This document shows positions 1-7,930 of a stretch of DNA of 64,000 bases, piece by piece. This stretch comes from Agromyces sp. LHK192 (GTDB taxonomy: Bacteria > Actinomycetota > Actinomycetes > Actinomycetales > Microbacteriaceae). Numbering within the stretch: position 1 is the stretch's first letter; each line of letters begins with the position of its first letter. The stretch is taken from positions 248,001-312,000 of the forward strand of contig NZ_CP034753.1 of assembly GCF_004006235.1 (NCBI RefSeq). Reading direction: 5' to 3'. Below the pieces are notes generated by a model. It did no database searches. It was not told the origin of the DNA and saw only the letters and a list, made by a program, of their open reading frames with translations. The translations under genes and the position numbers were made by a program.

Positions 1-38
1 GGACGTGATCTGACCCGGGGTCGTCGCTCACGGCTGGT

Positions 39-95
39 GAGGTGACGGAATCCTCCCTGATCTGCGGCCGAGATCAGGGAGGAATCCGTCACCTC
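39..95. terminator. Long inverted repeat, probable terminator of an upstream gene
   Basis: Two 25-nt arms (39-63 and 71-95) pair with one mismatch around a 7-nt GC loop. The stem is long enough to end transcription entering from the left edge. A possible GTG start at 42 lies inside the left arm, so the next gene is better started at 138. No T-run follows, which is common for high-GC terminators. Confidence 0.6.
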
Positions 96-137
96 GGCGG
101 CACCGAGGTGCGCCGCCGGCCGGGTGAGAATGGGCGG

Positions 138-1532
138 GTGCCAATCGTCATCCAACGCACCGCAGCGCCGGTGCGCCGCTCGCCGCTCGCCCTGCTCGTC
201 ATGTCCGCGCTCGTCGGCATTCCGCTCGCCGGGGTCGTGGTCGCCGTGACGTCCGACCTGATCGGCGGGCAGTTCGTGATCGCCTGGGCGATCGCCGCGA
301 TCGTCAGCGCCGTGGTCACGCTCGTCGTGATGTGGTGCCTGTACCCCGCGGTGTCGGTCGACCTCGAGCGCGGCGGGCTCGTCCGCATCCGCTCGACCGA
401 TGTGCCGATCGCGAGCATCACCGGGGTGATGCGATCGATCTCGGCGAACGGTACCGCGCAGTACCTGCACTACCGCCTGCGCTCAGGGCTCGGCCCGTCG
501 GCGCGCGTGCTCGTCGTCGGACGGCCGTTCAGGGGCCTGAGGCTGGACGAGGCGCAGGCGCTTCGACTGCTGTTCGAGCGCTCGGGGCTGCCGGTCAGCG
601 CGACCGGCACGAGCGCGGAGGCCGACCTGCTCCGGGGCGATGTCCACGCGAACCTCGGCGCGGCCGAGCTCGGTCGCGAGGCGCTGCTGATCGAGCTCGA
701 CCACGTCATCCACGGGCTCGGCGGGCCGGCTCCGGATGCCGCGGATTCCGGGCCGGCTGCGACGCCGGCCGCGGATGCTGCGGCTACGCCGGGCCCGAGC
801 CCCGCTCCGGATGCAGCGTCACCCGCTCCCGGCCCCGGCGCCGGCGCCGGCACGGCTGCGGACGCGATCCCCGTCCTCGCCCCGGGACAGCAGCAGCGGC
901 TCGAGGAACTCGTCGCCGCGCTCGAGGCCGACGATGCCGAGGCCGAGCGGCGCATCGCCGCGGCTCCCCGCGGGTGGGCCGTGCTCGCCCGCGTCGCGGG
1001 CTGGACGGTCGTGCTCGCCTGCGCCGCCTTCTTCGCGGTACTCGGATGGGGCATCGTCCAGGGTGCGGTGGTCGGTGCAACGGCCATCGAGCCGTCGCTC
1101 CTGCTCTGGTCGACGGTGGTCGGCCTGGTCGCCCTGGTGGTCTGGGCGGCCGCGGCGGATGCCCGCGCACGCGCCCTGCAGGCCCTCGGCGCCCGATGGC
1201 TCGCCGAGCATCCGGCCAATGCCGAGCGGGGATTGCCCGGACCGCTCCTGCCCGCGGCGCTCGACACGGCGAACCGGTTGCTCGCGATCGGCTCGTACGG
1301 CGGGTCGACGCTGGGCGGGTTGGGCCTGCTCGTCGGCATCGGGATGATGGCGACGAACGACGGCGACGAGATGATCCTGGCACTGGGCGTGGGGCTGACG
1401 GTGTTCGGCGCGATCGCGCTCGGCCTCTCGATCTGGGGGTTCGTCGCCGCGCACCGTCGGCGCCTGCGCGTCGCCTCGCGCTTCGCGTCGCTCGCCGGTC
1501 GCCGGGGCGAGCTCGCGTACGGAAAGGTCTGA
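138..1532 (+). CDS. Multi-pass membrane protein of unknown function
   Basis: A 464-residue protein from GTG 138. Two hydrophobic segments near residues 15-37 and 46-69 are followed by a soluble stretch. An Ala/Pro-rich, low-complexity linker runs from about residue 195 to 245. Four further hydrophobic segments follow (about 286-315, 321-340, 385-405, 412-438). This looks like an integral membrane protein with a large cytoplasmic or extracytoplasmic insert. No catalytic motif is recognised and I assign no function. The alternative start at 42 is rejected because it lies inside the hairpin. The cyclase gene follows 80 nt downstream on the same strand and may be co-transcribed. Confidence 0.65.
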   Translation: MPIVIQRTAAPVRRSPLALLVMSALVGIPLAGVVVAVTSDLIGGQFVIAWAIAAIVSAVVTLVVMWCLYPAVSVDLERGGLVRIRSTDVPIASITGVMRSISANGTAQYLHYRLRSGLGPSARVLVVGRPFRGLRLDEAQALRLLFERSGLPVSATGTSAEADLLRGDVHANLGAAELGREALLIELDHVIHGLGGPAPDAADSGPAATPAADAAATPGPSPAPDAASPAPGPGAGAGTAADAIPVLAPGQQQRLEELVAALEADDAEAERRIAAAPRGWAVLARVAGWTVVLACAAFFAVLGWGIVQGAVVGATAIEPSLLLWSTVVGLVALVVWAAAADARARALQALGARWLAEHPANAERGLPGPLLPAALDTANRLLAIGSYGGSTLGGLGLLVGIGMMATNDGDEMILALGVGLTVFGAIALGLSIWGFVAAHRRRLRVASRFASLAGRRGELAYGKV

Positions 1533-1612
1533 GCGCCCGGCGAGCCGCTTGCGCAGCGGGCCGCCTCCCGGGGACGCTGGACCAACCCCGTTCCCGGCCC
1601 CGAAGGATGACG

Positions 1613-2392
1613 ATGTCCGCACTCTCCGAGTTCTCCGCCGCGCTCGCCGCCGGGTCGATCCGCGTGATCGACCTGACGAACCGGCTGTCCGCCACGACCC
1701 CGGCGCTGCGGCTCCCGGACCCGTTCGCGAACCTGATCGACTTCAGGCTCGAGCAGGTGAGCGAGTACGACGAGCCGGGGCCGTTCTGGAAGCACGCGAA
1801 CATCCACACGGGCGAGCACATCGGCACCCACCTGGATGCCCCGGTGCACTGGATCTCGGGTCGTGACGGGCACGACGTCTCCGAGATCCCGCCCGCGCGC
1901 CTGATCGGCCCGGCGGTCGTCATCGACAAGACGGCCGAGGTCGCCGAGAACCCCGACTTCCTGCTCGAGGTCGACGACGTGCTCGCGTGGGAGGCCGAGC
2001 ACGGCCCGCTGCCCGAGAACGGCTGGCTGCTCTACCGCACCGGCTGGGACGAATTCGCGGACGACCAGGACGCGTTCCTCAACGCCGACGAGACCGGTTC
2101 GCACACGCCGGGCATCTCGGCGGCGTGCGCCGAGTGGCTCGCGACGGAGCGACCGATCTCGGGCTTCGGCGTCGAGACGGTCGGCATCGACGCGGGTCGC
2201 GGCGCCGAGCTGGACCCGCCGTTCCCGGCGCACTACCACCTGCTCGGGCACGACAAGTACGGCATCACCTCGCTCCAGCGCCTGGCCGACCTGCCCGCGA
2301 CCGGGGCCGTGCTGGTCGTCGCCCCGCTGCCGATCGTCGGCGGCTCGGGGAGCCCGACGCGCGTGCTCGCGCTGGTCGCGGACGCGGCGTGA
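1613..2392 (+). CDS. Cyclase family protein (kynurenine formamidase-like metal hydrolase)
   Basis: A 259-residue protein. The motif HIGTHLDAPVHW near residue 65 is the metal-binding HxGTHxDxPxH signature of the PF04199 cyclase/formamidase family, whose members hydrolyse amide or cyclic substrates with a divalent metal. A second conserved block, GVETVGIDAG, lies in the C-terminal half. The ATG at 1613 is chosen because AAGGA at 1603-1607 sits 5 nt upstream; an ATG at 1607 is also in frame. The stop overlaps the GTG of the TPP enzyme gene by 4 nt (GTGA), so the two are translationally coupled and probably act on the same unknown pathway. The substrate cannot be read from sequence. Confidence 0.85.
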   Translation: MSALSEFSAALAAGSIRVIDLTNRLSATTPALRLPDPFANLIDFRLEQVSEYDEPGPFWKHANIHTGEHIGTHLDAPVHWISGRDGHDVSEIPPARLIGPAVVIDKTAEVAENPDFLLEVDDVLAWEAEHGPLPENGWLLYRTGWDEFADDQDAFLNADETGSHTPGISAACAEWLATERPISGFGVETVGIDAGRGAELDPPFPAHYHLLGHDKYGITSLQRLADLPATGAVLVVAPLPIVGGSGSPTRVLALVADAA

Positions 2393-4154
2393 GCGAGGCA
2401 TCCGCCATCGTCGACGCGGACCCGGGATCGGACGACGCCGATACGGCAGCCGTCGACGACGCCGAGCGGATGTCGGTCGCCGAGCTCGTCGGCCGGGCGC
2501 TCGCGCGGCTCGGCGTCGGGGCGTGCTTCGGGGTCGTCGGCTCGGGCAACTTCGCGGTGACGAACGCGCTGCGCGCCGCCGGGGTCGACTTCGTCGCGGC
2601 CCGGCACGAGGGCGGCGCGGCGATGATGGCGGATGCCCACGCACGCATGTCGGGGCGGGTCTCGCTGCTCTCGGTGCACCAGGGCTGCGGGCTCACGAAC
2701 GCGACCACGGGCATCGGCGAGGCGGCCAAGAGCCGCACGCCGATGATCGTGCTCGCCGCCGAGGCCGGGGCCGCCGCGGTGACCTCGAACTTCGCGATGG
2801 ACCAGGATGCGCTCGCGCGCAGCGTCGGCGCGGTTCCCGAGCGGGTGCGCTCGGCGGCCTCGGCGCTCGCCGACGTCGTGCGCGCGTTCCGCACCGCCCG
2901 CGACGAGCGGCGCACCGTCGTGCTCAACCTGCCGCTCGACGTGCAGGCCCAGCGCGTGCCCCCGTCGGTCGCGACGGCGCTCCGCGCGCTCGTGCCGCCG
3001 CCGGCCGTCGCCCCGTTCGGCCCGCCGCGGCCTCGGTGGAGGCGCTCGCGGACCTCGTCGAGGCATCCGCTCGCCCGGTGTTCGTCGCGGGCCGTGGCGC
3101 CCGCGGTGCCGGACCGGAGCTGCGTGCGCTCGCCGCGCGTTCGGGCGCCCTGCTGGCGACGTCCGCCGTCGCCAACGGGCTCTTCGAGGGCGACGACTTC
3201 GCGCTCGGCATCTCCGGCGGCTTCTCTTCGCCGCTCGCGGCCGAGCTGATCGCCGAGGCCGACCTCGTCGTCGGCTGGGGCTGCGCCCTGAACATGTGGA
3301 CGATGCGCCACGGCGCCCTCATCGGCGAGGACGCCCGCGTCGTGCAGGTCGACGACACCGGCGCGGCGCTCGGGGCGCACCGGAGGATCGACCTCGGCGT
3401 GCTCGGCGACGTCGGCGCGACGGCCGACGACCTGCTCGCCGAGCTGCGTCGACGCTCGGGCGACGAACCGCGCCCCGGGTACCGATCGGCGTCGCTCGCC
3501 GACCGGCTCGCGGCATCCGTCCGCTGGAACGACACGGCAACACCCGACCTGTCGGGCACGGATGCCTCGGGCGACACCCGCATCGACCCGCGCGTGCTGA
3601 GCGCCCGGCTCGACGACCTGCTGCCGGCCGAGCGGATCGTCTCGATCGACTCGGGCAACTTCATGGGCTACCCGAGCGCGTACCTCCGGGTTCCCGACGA
3701 GTTCGGGTTCTGCTTCACGCAGGCGTTCCAGTCGATCGGCCTGGGGCTCGGCACGGCGATCGGGGCCGCGCTCGCACGACCCGACCGGCTACCGGTGCTC
3801 GGCACCGGTGACGGCGGGTTCCTGATGGCGATCTCGGAACTCGAGACGGCCGTGCGCCTTCGGCTGCCGCTGGTGGTCGTCGTCTACGACGATGCCGCGT
3901 ACGGCGCCGAGGTGCACCACTTCGGGCCCGCGGATCCATCGGCCGACCTCGGCACGGTGGTGTTCCCCGACGTCGACCTCGCGGCGATCGCCCGGGGGTA
4001 CGGTGCGAGCGGCCTCACCGTCCGCTCGGTCGCCGATCTCGAGGCGGTCGCGGAATGGCTGGCGAGCGAGCCCACCGCGCCGCTCGTCATCGACGCGAAG
4101 ATCGCGTCGGACGGCGGGTCGTGGTGGCTGCAGGAGGCGTTCCGGGGGCACTGA
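2389..4154 (+). pseudogene. Thiamine-pyrophosphate-dependent enzyme, interrupted by a frameshift
   Basis: The reading frame opens at GTG 2389 and shows the N-terminal TPP-enzyme domain, including the RHEGGAA block with its catalytic-type Glu and the HQGCGLTNATTG loop. Near 3010-3030 the coding signal jumps to another frame. It then continues through a central domain and a C-terminal pyrophosphate-binding domain (GTGDGGF) to 4154. Joined across one missing base it would give about 588 residues, normal for the acetolactate synthase/benzoylformate decarboxylase superfamily. Either the gene is a recent pseudogene or the sequence has a one-base error in a GC-rich run. It overlaps the cyclase gene by 4 nt. 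The substrate is unknown. Confidence 0.8.
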
Positions 4155-4170
4155 GCGGAGGCGCGGGCGG

Positions 4171-4203
4171 GGTCTCGATACGCTCCTTCGTCGCTACTCG
4201 ACC
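4171..4203. repeat. REP-like dispersed repeat, copy 1
   Basis: The motif begins GGTCTCGATACG and ends CTACTCGACCC, with a partly self-complementary centre. Related copies lie at 29422-29448 and 55174-55219. This copy is intergenic between two convergent genes and may act as a transcription end signal. Confidence 0.6.
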
Positions 4204-4221
4204 CACGGTGCTGGGGGCGCC

Positions 4222-4701
4222 CTACTCCCGCCCGCGGTTGCGGCGGCGCACCTGGCGCGGCGCGCGGCCGCCCAGGAACGATCGGCCCGCGTCGACGAGG
4301 AACCCGCCCCGCAGCGCCTCGCGGCCGATGAGCATGCGGAAGCCCATCTCGTCGCGGTTCGTCAGGGTGACCTCGGCGGTGACCGTGCCGTCCAGCAGCA
4401 CGACGTCCATCAGCACCACCAGGCGCTCCTGCGTGTGCCCCGTCGAGCTGCGGATCACGCGTCGATCGTGCACCGGCAGCTCGACGGTCGCGGCATCCTC
4501 GGCCGTGTCCTGCCACGGATGGATGCTGAACCGCACCCAGTCGGAGCCGTCCCGGGTGAACTCCTCGAGGTCGAACGCGTGCAGCGCCGACGACCTGGCG
4601 CCGGTGTCGAGCTTCGCCTTGATCCACTCGACGTCGGCCTGGGGCAGGCGCACCCATTCGCGCCATCCGGCGATGGTGTTTGAATGGGGAGTCTGACTCA
4701 T
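4222..4701 (-). CDS. RimB/RloA2-type ATP-dependent zinc (retropepsin-like) protease family protein
   Basis: About 159 residues, starting at MSQTP. The segment AKLDTGARSSALHA carries the DTGA motif of the PF05618 family, a retropepsin-like fold often encoded beside RimK-like ligases. NRDEMGFRMLIGREAL near the C-terminus is the second conserved block. The gene is divergent from the RimK-like ligase, with starts 26 bp apart, so the pair may share a promoter. In characterised RimK systems the partner trims glutamate tails; here that role is inferred from context. Longer in-frame starts up to 4725 exist but would overlap the neighbouring upstream region further. Confidence 0.8.
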   Translation of the reverse strand: MSQTPHSNTIAGWREWVRLPQADVEWIKAKLDTGARSSALHAFDLEEFTRDGSDWVRFSIHPWQDTAEDAATVELPVHDRRVIRSSTGHTQERLVVLMDVVLLDGTVTAEVTLTNRDEMGFRMLIGREALRGGFLVDAGRSFLGGRAPRQVRRRNRGRE

Positions 4702-4727
4702 CCGAACCATCATGGCAGGGGCCATCT

Positions 4728-5927
4728 GTGAAACTTGCGATCCTCTCGCGCGCCCCGCAGGCGTACTCCACCCAGCGACTCCGGGCTGCAGCGTTGCAGC
4801 GCGGACACCGCGTCAAGGTGCTGAACACGCTGCGCTTCGCGATCGATCTCGCCGGACCCGAACCCGACCTCCAGTTCCGGGGCCGTCCGCTGTCCGACTA
4901 CGACGCGGTGCTGCCGCGCATCGGCAACTCGATCACGTACTTCGGCACGGCCGTCGTGCGGCAGTTCGAGCAGATGGACGTGTACACGCCCAACACCGCG
5001 AACGGCATCACCAACGCGCGCGACAAGCTCCGCGCGAACCAGATCCTGTCGCGGCACAACATCGCGCTGCCCCCGACCGCGTTCGTCCGCAACCGCGCCG
5101 ACGTACGGCCTGCGATCGAGCGGGTCGGCGGCGCCCCGGTCGTCATCAAGCTCCTCGAGGGCACGCAGGGCATCGGCGTCATCCTCGCGCCGCAGGTGAA
5201 GGTCGCCGAGGCGATCATCGAGACGCTGCACTCGACGAAGCAGAACGTGCTGATCCAGAAGTTCATCGCCGAGAGCCGGGGCCGGGACATCCGTGCACTG
5301 GTCGTCGGCGACCGGGTCGTCGCGGCGATGCGACGGGTCGCGTCGGGTGACGAGTTCCGCTCGAACGTGCACCGCGGCGGCTCGGTCGAGCCCGTGTCGC
5401 TGACCCCTGAATACGAGCTCGCGGCGGTTCGCTCCGCGCAGATCATGGGGCTCAAGGTCGCCGGCGTCGACATGCTCGAGGGCGCCGACGGCCCGCTCGT
5501 GATGGAGGTGAACTCGTCGCCGGGGCTGCAGGGCATCGAGACCGCGACCAACCTCGACGTGGCCGGCGCGATCATCGACTACATCGCCAACCAGGTCGCG
5601 TTCCCAGAGATCGACGTGCGCCAGCGGCTCACCGTCTCGACGGGGTACGGCGTCGCCGAGCTGCTCGTGCACAACGACGCCGACCTCGTGGGAAAGACGC
5701 TGGGGGAGTCCGGGCTGTGGGAACGGGACATCACCGTGCTCACGCTGCACCGCGGCACCAACGTGATCCCGAACCCGCGCAAGGGCGTCGTGCTCGAGGG
5801 CGAGGACCGCCTGCTGTGCTTCGGCAAGCTCGAGGAGATGCGGTCGATGATCCCGGAGCGGCGCAAGCGCCGCGCGAAGGTGCGTCGTCTGCCGAAGGAG
5901 CCGATCCCGGCGGCGCCGACCGAGTAG
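4728..5927 (+). CDS. RimK-family ATP-grasp ligase with C-terminal TrkA-C-like domain
   Basis: A 399-residue protein from GTG 4728 (VKLAILSRAP). Residues 1-95 form the RimK N-terminal domain, and about 95-285 form the ATP-grasp core with the magnesium-binding EVNSSPG near 260. RimK-type enzymes add glutamate residues to the C-terminus of ribosomal protein S6 or make related peptide bonds. From about residue 301 a further domain resembles RCK_C/TrkA-C (LVGKTLGESGLW, VVLEGEDRLLCFG), a regulatory ligand-binding fold from potassium channels. A basic tail ends the protein. A start at 4680 is in frame but adds 16 residues with no family match. The last codons lie in the first copy of an 83-bp tandem repeat. 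Confidence 0.88.
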   Translation: MKLAILSRAPQAYSTQRLRAAALQRGHRVKVLNTLRFAIDLAGPEPDLQFRGRPLSDYDAVLPRIGNSITYFGTAVVRQFEQMDVYTPNTANGITNARDKLRANQILSRHNIALPPTAFVRNRADVRPAIERVGGAPVVIKLLEGTQGIGVILAPQVKVAEAIIETLHSTKQNVLIQKFIAESRGRDIRALVVGDRVVAAMRRVASGDEFRSNVHRGGSVEPVSLTPEYELAAVRSAQIMGLKVAGVDMLEGADGPLVMEVNSSPGLQGIETATNLDVAGAIIDYIANQVAFPEIDVRQRLTVSTGYGVAELLVHNDADLVGKTLGESGLWERDITVLTLHRGTNVIPNPRKGVVLEGEDRLLCFGKLEEMRSMIPERRKRRAKVRRLPKEPIPAAPTE

Positions 5928-6115
5928 CGCGGTCAGGTGCCGATCCGCAGCGCCGCGCGAAGGTGCGTCGTCTGCCGAAGGAGCCGATCCCGGCGGCGCC
6001 GACCGAGTAGCGCGGTCAGGTGCCGATCCGCAGCGCCGCGCGAAGGTGCGTCGTCTGCCGAAGGAGCCGATCCCGGCGGCCCCGACCGAGTAGCGCGGTC
6101 AGGTCCCGATCCGCA
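5867..6115. repeat. 83-bp tandem triplication across two convergent gene ends
   Basis: Three head-to-tail units begin at 5867, 5950 and 6033, each exactly 83 bp, with a truncated fourth start at 6116. Each unit holds the last codons and stop of the RimK-like gene on the plus strand and the last codons and stop of the GntR gene on the minus strand. Units 1 and 2 match closely; unit 3 has at least two substitutions. It is a direct duplication of the convergent junction and not CRISPR, as there are no spacers. Confidence 0.95.
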
Positions 6116-6461
6116 GCGCCGCGTCGACGAACTGCAGGGCGTCGTCGATCGGGATGCCGTGGCGGCGCACGAGCTTCGCGTACTCGGCCGCGGCGGTCTG
6201 CACGGCCTGATGGCCGACGTCGCCGTGGGCGGCGACGAACGTGCCCGATCGCCCCTTCGTCTCGATGACGCCGTCGTGTTCGAGCTCGCGATACGCGCGC
6301 GCGACCGTCCACACGGCGACGCCGAGTTCCTCGGCGAGGGCGCGCACGGTGGGCAGGCGCTCGCCGACGGCGAGGCGGCCGTCGCCGACACCCTCGACGA
6401 CCTGCGCGCGTACCTGTTCGATCAGCGGCACGGATGACTCGGGGTGGACGATGAAGCGCAT
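6099..6461 (-). CDS. Short GntR-family transcriptional regulator (YtrA type)
   Basis: A 120-residue protein. Residues 10-75 form the GntR winged helix (ERLPTVRALAEELGVAVWTVARAYREL). Only about 45 residues follow, which matches the YtrA subfamily, whose members dimerise through a short helical tail and usually control ABC transporters. GAGGGGG sits just upstream of the ATG at 6461. It lies 11 nt downstream of the Lrp-type gene on the same strand, so both are probably one operon. Its 3' end falls in the 83-bp tandem repeat. The target is not apparent nearby. Confidence 0.85.
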   Translation of the reverse strand: MRFIVHPESSVPLIEQVRAQVVEGVGDGRLAVGERLPTVRALAEELGVAVWTVARAYRELEHDGVIETKGRSGTFVAAHGDVGHQAVQTAAAEYAKLVRRHGIPIDDALQFVDAALRIGT

Positions 6462-6472
6462 GGGCGACCCCC

Positions 6473-6910
6473 TCAGTCGCGCTGCCGGTTCACGAGGCGC
6501 GACAGCACGATCGCGCTGCGCGTGTGGTCGACGTTCGGGGCGATGCGCACCCGTTCGAGCGCGTCCTCGAGCGACGTGATGTCGCGTGCGCGCATGTGCA
6601 CGATCGCGTCGGCGCTGCCGGTGACGGTTCCGGCATAGACGACCTCCGGCACGTCCTGCAGGATGCGCCGGAGCTCCTCCGGGGCGACCGTGCCGCGGCA
6701 GAAGAGCTCGACGTAGGCCTCGGTGCTCATCCCGTCGACGGCGGGGTCGACCTGGATGGTGAAGCTGCGGATCACGCCGTCGGCGACGAGGCGGTCGACG
6801 CGCCGCTTCACGGCCGACGCGGACAGCCCCACCGACGAGCCGATGTCGCCGTACCCGGCGCGAGCGTTCTGGCGCAGGAGATCGAGGATCGCGCGGTCCA
6901 GGTTGTCCAT
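6473..6910 (-). CDS. Lrp/AsnC-family transcriptional regulator
   Basis: A 145-residue protein with an N-terminal helix-turn-helix (MDNLDRAILDLLRQNARAGY onward) and a C-terminal RAM/AsnC ligand-binding domain from about residue 65 (FCRGTVAPEELRRILQDVP, VYAGTVTGSADAIVHM). This is the full family length. Such proteins bind amino acids and regulate amino-acid metabolism, usually including their own gene. An imperfect inverted sequence (TATTGCG...CGCGAATA, 6921-6945) just upstream may be its operator. The ligand is unknown. Confidence 0.88.
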   Translation of the reverse strand: MDNLDRAILDLLRQNARAGYGDIGSSVGLSASAVKRRVDRLVADGVIRSFTIQVDPAVDGMSTEAYVELFCRGTVAPEELRRILQDVPEVVYAGTVTGSADAIVHMRARDITSLEDALERVRIAPNVDHTRSAIVLSRLVNRQRD

Positions 6911-6920
6911 TCGGCGAGTG

Positions 6921-6945
6921 TATTGCGATCTGTTGCGCGCGAATA
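6921..6945. promoter_or_regulatory. Possible autoregulatory site of the Lrp-type gene
   Basis: TATTGCG and CGCGAATA form an imperfect inverted pair over 25 bp, 11 bp upstream of the Lrp-type start. The position suits an autoregulatory Lrp box, but the symmetry is weak and this is inference. Confidence 0.3.
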
Positions 6946-7050
6946 GGGTTCGGCGCTGAATTCGTGCGCGTGATGCGCACGGAGCCACAGCATCCGGAGG
7001 ATCCGGCTTCGAGTGCCGGACCCCTCCGCGGCCCGACCTAGGCTGGCGAG

Positions 7051-7866
7051 ATGAGTGCAGATTCCCCCATCCGGCTCGGCGTGCAGGTGCAGCCGCAGCA
7101 CGCGCAGTACCAGGCCATCCGCGACACCGTGCTGCGCCTCGAAGACCTGGGCGTCGACATCGTCTTCAACTGGGACCACTTCTTCCCGCTCACCGGCGAC
7201 CGCGACGGCCTGCACTTCGAGGCGTGGACCATGCTCGGGGCCTGGGCCGAGCAGACCGAGCGCATCGAGTTCGGCTCGCTCGTCAACTGCAACTCGTATC
7301 GGAACGCCGACCTGCAGGCCGACATGGCCCGCACGCTCGACCACATCAGCGCGAAGGGCACGGGAACCGGCCGATTCATCTTCGGCACGGGCAGCGGGTG
7401 GTTCCAGCGCGACTACGACGAATACGGATACGAGTTCGGCACGGTCGGCTCGCGCCTGGACGACCTCGCCGAGGCGCTCCCGCGGGTCCGTGCCCGCTGG
7501 GCGAAGCTCAACCCGGCGCCGACGCGGGAGATCCCGATCATGATCGGCGGCAAGGGCGAGCAGAAGACGCTGAAGCTCGTGGCGCAGCACGCCGACATCT
7601 GGCACTCGTTCGTGTCGCCCGCCGACCTGCCGCACAAGCTCGACGTGCTCCGGCGGTGGGGCGACGAGGTCGGCCGCGACGTGTCGGGCATCGTCGTCTC
7701 GAACGAGCTCGAACGCTCGCGGTTCGACGTCGAGCACGCGCAGGCGCTCCACGACGCCGGCGTCCGCCTGTTCACGCTCGGCATCTCGGGGCCCGGCTAC
7801 GACCTCACGGTCGTCCGCGACTTCCTGCGCTGGCGTGACGAGCGCAACGGACGCGCCGCCGCCTGA
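7051..7866 (+). CDS. LLM-class F420-dependent oxidoreductase
   Basis: A 271-residue luciferase-like monooxygenase-fold protein. The sequence starts IRLGVQVQPQHA, continues with FNWDHFFPLTGD and EFGSLVNCNSYRN, and has the FIFGTGSGW block typical of F420-dependent members of PF00296. These enzymes use reduced coenzyme F420 to reduce or oxidise small molecules; the substrate cannot be told. The gene is single and divergent from the Lrp operon. Its last codons and stop are duplicated by a 30-bp direct repeat that begins just before the stop. Confidence 0.85.
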   Translation: MSADSPIRLGVQVQPQHAQYQAIRDTVLRLEDLGVDIVFNWDHFFPLTGDRDGLHFEAWTMLGAWAEQTERIEFGSLVNCNSYRNADLQADMARTLDHISAKGTGTGRFIFGTGSGWFQRDYDEYGYEFGTVGSRLDDLAEALPRVRARWAKLNPAPTREIPIMIGGKGEQKTLKLVAQHADIWHSFVSPADLPHKLDVLRRWGDEVGRDVSGIVVSNELERSRFDVEHAQALHDAGVRLFTLGISGPGYDLTVVRDFLRWRDERNGRAAA

Positions 7867-7908
7867 GCGTCGTGCGGCGGACGCGCCGCCGCCTGAGCGT
7901 CGTGCGGC
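7849..7908. repeat. 30-bp tandem duplication over the stop of the LLM gene
   Basis: A 30-bp unit (starting GGACGCGCCGCCGCCTGAGC) occurs twice in direct succession, followed by the first seven bases of a third. The first copy includes the TGA stop; the second is untranslated. It resembles the larger duplication at 5867-6115. Confidence 0.9.
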
Positions 7909-7930
7909 GGACGCGGTCGGCCGGCTCCGC

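Noticed and set aside
42..137. Upstream GTG start of the first membrane protein
   Set aside because: The added 32 residues are encoded by the hairpin arms and have no ribosome site.
470..2644. 724-residue open frame on the minus strand opposite the membrane protein and cyclase
   Set aside because: Low-complexity Arg/Ala/Pro translation typical of antisense frames in high-GC DNA, with no domain. The plus-strand genes carry clear motifs.
2995..3045. Programmed ribosomal frameshift in the TPP gene
   Set aside because: No slippery heptamer or downstream stimulator is evident and the family is not known to use one. A deletion or sequencing error is simpler.
5867..6115. Possible CRISPR array
   Set aside because: Units are contiguous 83-bp tandem copies with no spacers and no cas genes nearby.
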